NCBI GenBank assembly: GCA_030837395.1
Contig: JAUPKO010000181.1
Span: 1-6,878 of the forward strand
Origin: Actinomycetota bacterium
GTDB lineage: Bacteria > Actinomycetota > Actinomycetes > S36-B12 > UBA10799
Direction: 5' to 3'
DNA length: 6,878 bases
Under the pieces are notes generated by a model that worked only from the letters and a program-made list of their open reading frames with translations, was not told the origin of the DNA and made no database searches. Made by a program: the position numbers and the translations under genes. Positions 5,424 to 6,878 of the stretch are shown one piece after another (positions within the stretch are counted from its first letter, which is position 1; each line of letters opens with the position of its first letter).

Positions 5424-6113
5424 ATGACTACCTGGGGCTTCATCGGAAGCGGAAACATCGGCAGCACCGTCGCACAACTGGCTGTGGACGCGGGCCACGA
5501 CGTGGTGATGAGCAACAGCCGCGGCCCGGCCACGCTCGCCGGACTCGTTGCAGAGCTCGGGCCGCACGCCCGCGCCGGCACGGTCGCCGAGGCCGCCGCT
5601 GCCGGTGACGTCGTGGTGGTGACGATCCCGTTGAAGAACTATCGGGACGTGCCCGCCGACGCACTGCGCGGGTCAATCGTGATCGACACCATGAACTACT
5701 ACCCGGACCGTGACGGGCGCGTCGCGGAGTTGGATGACGAGTCCACCACGACCTCGGAACTGCTCCAGGCGCACCTGCCGGAGTCCTCGGTGGTCAAGGC
5801 CTTCAACAACATCTTCTTCCTGCACCTGGCCGCCTTGGCGCGGCCGACCGGTGCCCCCGACCGCAGCGCTCTGGCCATCGCTGGCGACGACGACGCCGCC
5901 AAGGCCCGCGTGACCGAGCTGCTTGACGAGATCGGCTATGACACCGTCGATCTGGGACCCTTGGCTGAAGGCTGGCGGACCCAGCGCGACACGGCCGCCT
6001 ATGGCGTGATGTATGCCGCGGACCCGGCCAACTGGGGTGCAGGACCGCGTCCTGCCGACGCCGCCGAGGTGGCCGAGCGAGCAGCCTCGGCCAAGCGCTA
6101 CTGCGACGCCTGA
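5424..6113 (+). CDS. F420/NADP oxidoreductase-family protein (NADPH-dependent F420 reductase-like)
   Basis: This 229-residue protein has an N-terminal Rossmann fold of the NADP oxidoreductase/coenzyme F420-dependent family. GSGNIG (8-13) binds the dinucleotide, and SNSRGP (30-35) is the position where family members grip the 2'-phosphate of NADP. A strand DVVVVTIPL (62-70) follows, then IDTMNYYPDRDG (87-98) and VVKAFNNI (123-130), all recognisable family blocks. True F420:NADPH reductases move hydride between these two cofactors, but many members of this family are uncharacterised and F420 use cannot be proved from sequence. The ATG at 5424 is preferred because the protein then begins MTTWGFIGSG, a normal distance to the glycine-rich loop; an in-frame GTG at 5409 adds five residues and is possible. 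No strong ribosome site is present (GGTGG is 10 nt upstream). It follows the SRPBCC gene by 47 bp. Confidence 0.85.
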   Translation: MTTWGFIGSGNIGSTVAQLAVDAGHDVVMSNSRGPATLAGLVAELGPHARAGTVAEAAAAGDVVVVTIPLKNYRDVPADALRGSIVIDTMNYYPDRDGRVAELDDESTTTSELLQAHLPESSVVKAFNNIFFLHLAALARPTGAPDRSALAIAGDDDAAKARVTELLDEIGYDTVDLGPLAEGWRTQRDTAAYGVMYAADPANWGAGPRPADAAEVAERAASAKRYCDA

Positions 6114-6152
6114 TCGCCGGCGCTGTAACGCAACGGCCATTGCCGGGAACAT

Positions 6153-6158
6153 TAGGGT
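6153..6158 (+). promoter_or_regulatory. TANNNT-like box abutting the sigma factor start
   Basis: TAGGGT matches TANNNT but lies directly against GTG 6159, so a transcript starting 6-7 nt downstream would begin inside the first codons. Either it is not a promoter, or the true start is elsewhere. Listed because it bears on the choice of start for the sigma factor gene. Confidence 0.2.
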
Positions 6159-6740
6159 GTGAGCAGCATCCCGACCGGTCGTGACAGCGAGTGGGTCACC
6201 GACCTCTTCACCCGCCACGCGTCGGCCGTGCTGGCCTACGCCCGGCGTCGGCTGGAATCACCCGAGGACGCCGAGGACGTGGTGACAGAGGTATTCACCA
6301 CCGCCTGGCGGCGCCGGACCGAGTTGCCTGACGACGCACTCCCCTGGCTGTACGCCACGGCCGCCCACGCGGTGGCCCACACCGCTAGATCGAGGGCGCG
6401 ACGAACAAGGTTGGGCACCCGGTTGGCGACCGTGCGACCGCTGCACGCTGCGGACGATCCCGGGCAGGACGTGGCAGCCGCCATGGATGCTCGTGCGGCC
6501 GTCGGCGGCGCGCTCGAGGCCCTCGGGGATCCCGACGCCGAAATCCTGCGGTTGTGGGCGTGGGAGCAACTCGAACCTGCCGAGATCGCTGCAGTGCTGG
6601 GCTGCTCACCGGGCGCCGCCCGCACTCGTCTGCACCGGGCGCGCGCTCGCCTTCGCGACACCCTCGTCAATCGGGGTGTTACCGGCCCGGGCATCACCGC
6701 GACGACCCATCCAGCGACCGGTTCGGAGGACCCACGATGA
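6159..6740 (+). CDS. ECF-type RNA polymerase sigma factor (sigma-70 family)
   Basis: This 193-residue protein has the two-domain layout of extracytoplasmic-function sigma factors. The sigma-2 domain spans about 14-80 and includes LFTRHASAVLAYARRRL (16-32) and the -10-recognising segment EDAEDVVTEVFTTAWRRR (36-53), then PWLYATAAHAVAH. A linker with several Asp and Ala residues follows. The sigma-4 domain is at about 112-168, with a helix-turn-helix LEPAEIAAVLGCSPGAARTR (138-157) and the basic helix LHRARARLR, which would contact the -35 element. A 25-residue Thr/Gly/Pro-rich tail follows. The start is GTG 6159; no good ribosome site precedes it, so the N-terminus is provisional, but no other in-frame ATG or GTG lies nearby downstream before the conserved region. 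Its TGA overlaps the next gene's ATG (ATGA), indicating translational coupling to a likely anti-sigma partner. The signal sensed is unknown. Confidence 0.9.
   Translation: MSSIPTGRDSEWVTDLFTRHASAVLAYARRRLESPEDAEDVVTEVFTTAWRRRTELPDDALPWLYATAAHAVAHTARSRARRTRLGTRLATVRPLHAADDPGQDVAAAMDARAAVGGALEALGDPDAEILRLWAWEQLEPAEIAAVLGCSPGAARTRLHRARARLRDTLVNRGVTGPGITATTHPATGSEDPR
6725..6730 (+). promoter_or_regulatory. Ribosome binding site of the gene after the sigma factor
   Basis: GGAGGA lies 6 nt before ATG 6737, inside the last codons of the sigma factor gene. It is a strong Shine-Dalgarno sequence and supports the ATGA-overlapping start. Confidence 0.8.
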
Positions 6741-6878
6741 CCAGTCACACCACCCCGGACCGCGCGGACGACGACTTGCGCGCCCTGCTCGCCACTGCCG
6801 ACCCAACTGCCGGCTCACCGGCGACGGTGCCGACCGGACTGTTCGACCGCGTCGCGGCCGAGATCGCCGACGGCCACG
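6737..6878 (+). CDS. Start of a protein coupled to the sigma factor, possibly an anti-sigma factor (3' end outside window)
   Basis: Only the first 47 residues are visible, beginning MTSHTTPDRADDDLRALLAT and reaching VAAEIADGH at the edge. The visible part is acidic and hydrophilic, with no signal peptide or zinc-binding HxxxCxxC motif yet. Start choice is firm: GGAGGA lies 6 nt upstream and the ATG overlaps the sigma factor's stop. In actinobacteria a gene coupled in this way to an ECF sigma factor usually encodes a membrane protein with a short cytoplasmic N-terminal region that holds the sigma factor; the visible segment fits that but does not prove it. Function is therefore inferred from position, while the existence of the gene is well supported. 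Confidence 0.75.
   Translation, partial: MTSHTTPDRADDDLRALLATADPTAGSPATVPTGLFDRVAAEIADGH

Noticed and set aside
6114..6158. ECF autoregulatory promoter using GGGAAC at 6145-6150 as -35
   Set aside because: With normal spacing the -10 would fall inside the sigma factor coding sequence, so it could not drive the annotated start.

Overview
The window looks like chromosomal DNA from a high-GC actinobacterium, though the genus cannot be told. Base composition and third codon positions are strongly G/C. The genes include an actinobacterial-style type II NADH dehydrogenase, a Tat/lipobox GH3 lipoprotein resembling mycobacterial LpqI, and an F420-oxidoreductase-family protein. Two start codons sit 6-7 nt after a TANNNT -10 box, which is the usual leaderless-gene layout in this phylum. 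There are no RNA genes, insertion sequences, CRISPR arrays, phage genes or defence loci that I can support.

Layout, left to right. (1) Positions 2-322 hold the C-terminal end of a nucleotidyltransferase-like protein cut by the window edge. (2) Positions 323-789 hold no intact gene. Short stretches in different frames look coding but have no credible start, so this may be a decayed gene. (3) Two minus-strand genes follow: a GH3 beta-N-acetylhexosaminidase lipoprotein (2284-3504) and, 66 bp downstream of it, ndh (790-2217). The gap between them contains two short hairpins. (4) A divergent intergenic region (3505-3679) carries a plausible GH3 promoter and a 71-bp interrupted palindrome in front of the plus-strand genes. 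(5) The plus-strand run is a short-chain dehydrogenase (3680-4498), an overlapping DoxX-like membrane protein (4495-4857), an SRPBCC-fold protein (4912-5376) and an F420/NADP oxidoreductase-like protein (5424-6113). (6) An ECF-type sigma factor (6159-6740) overlaps by ATGA with the start of a gene cut by the right edge, probably its anti-sigma factor.

Functionally, the minus-strand pair covers cell-wall sugar turnover and respiratory NADH oxidation. The plus-strand run is a set of small redox or ligand-binding proteins whose substrates cannot be read from sequence. The sigma factor and its partner form an ordinary two-gene regulatory unit. I did not find a convincing new multi-gene system. 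The most interesting signals are regulatory: the large palindrome between the divergent genes, the two leaderless-type promoters inside or between the plus-strand genes, and the dyad filling the spacer of one of them.
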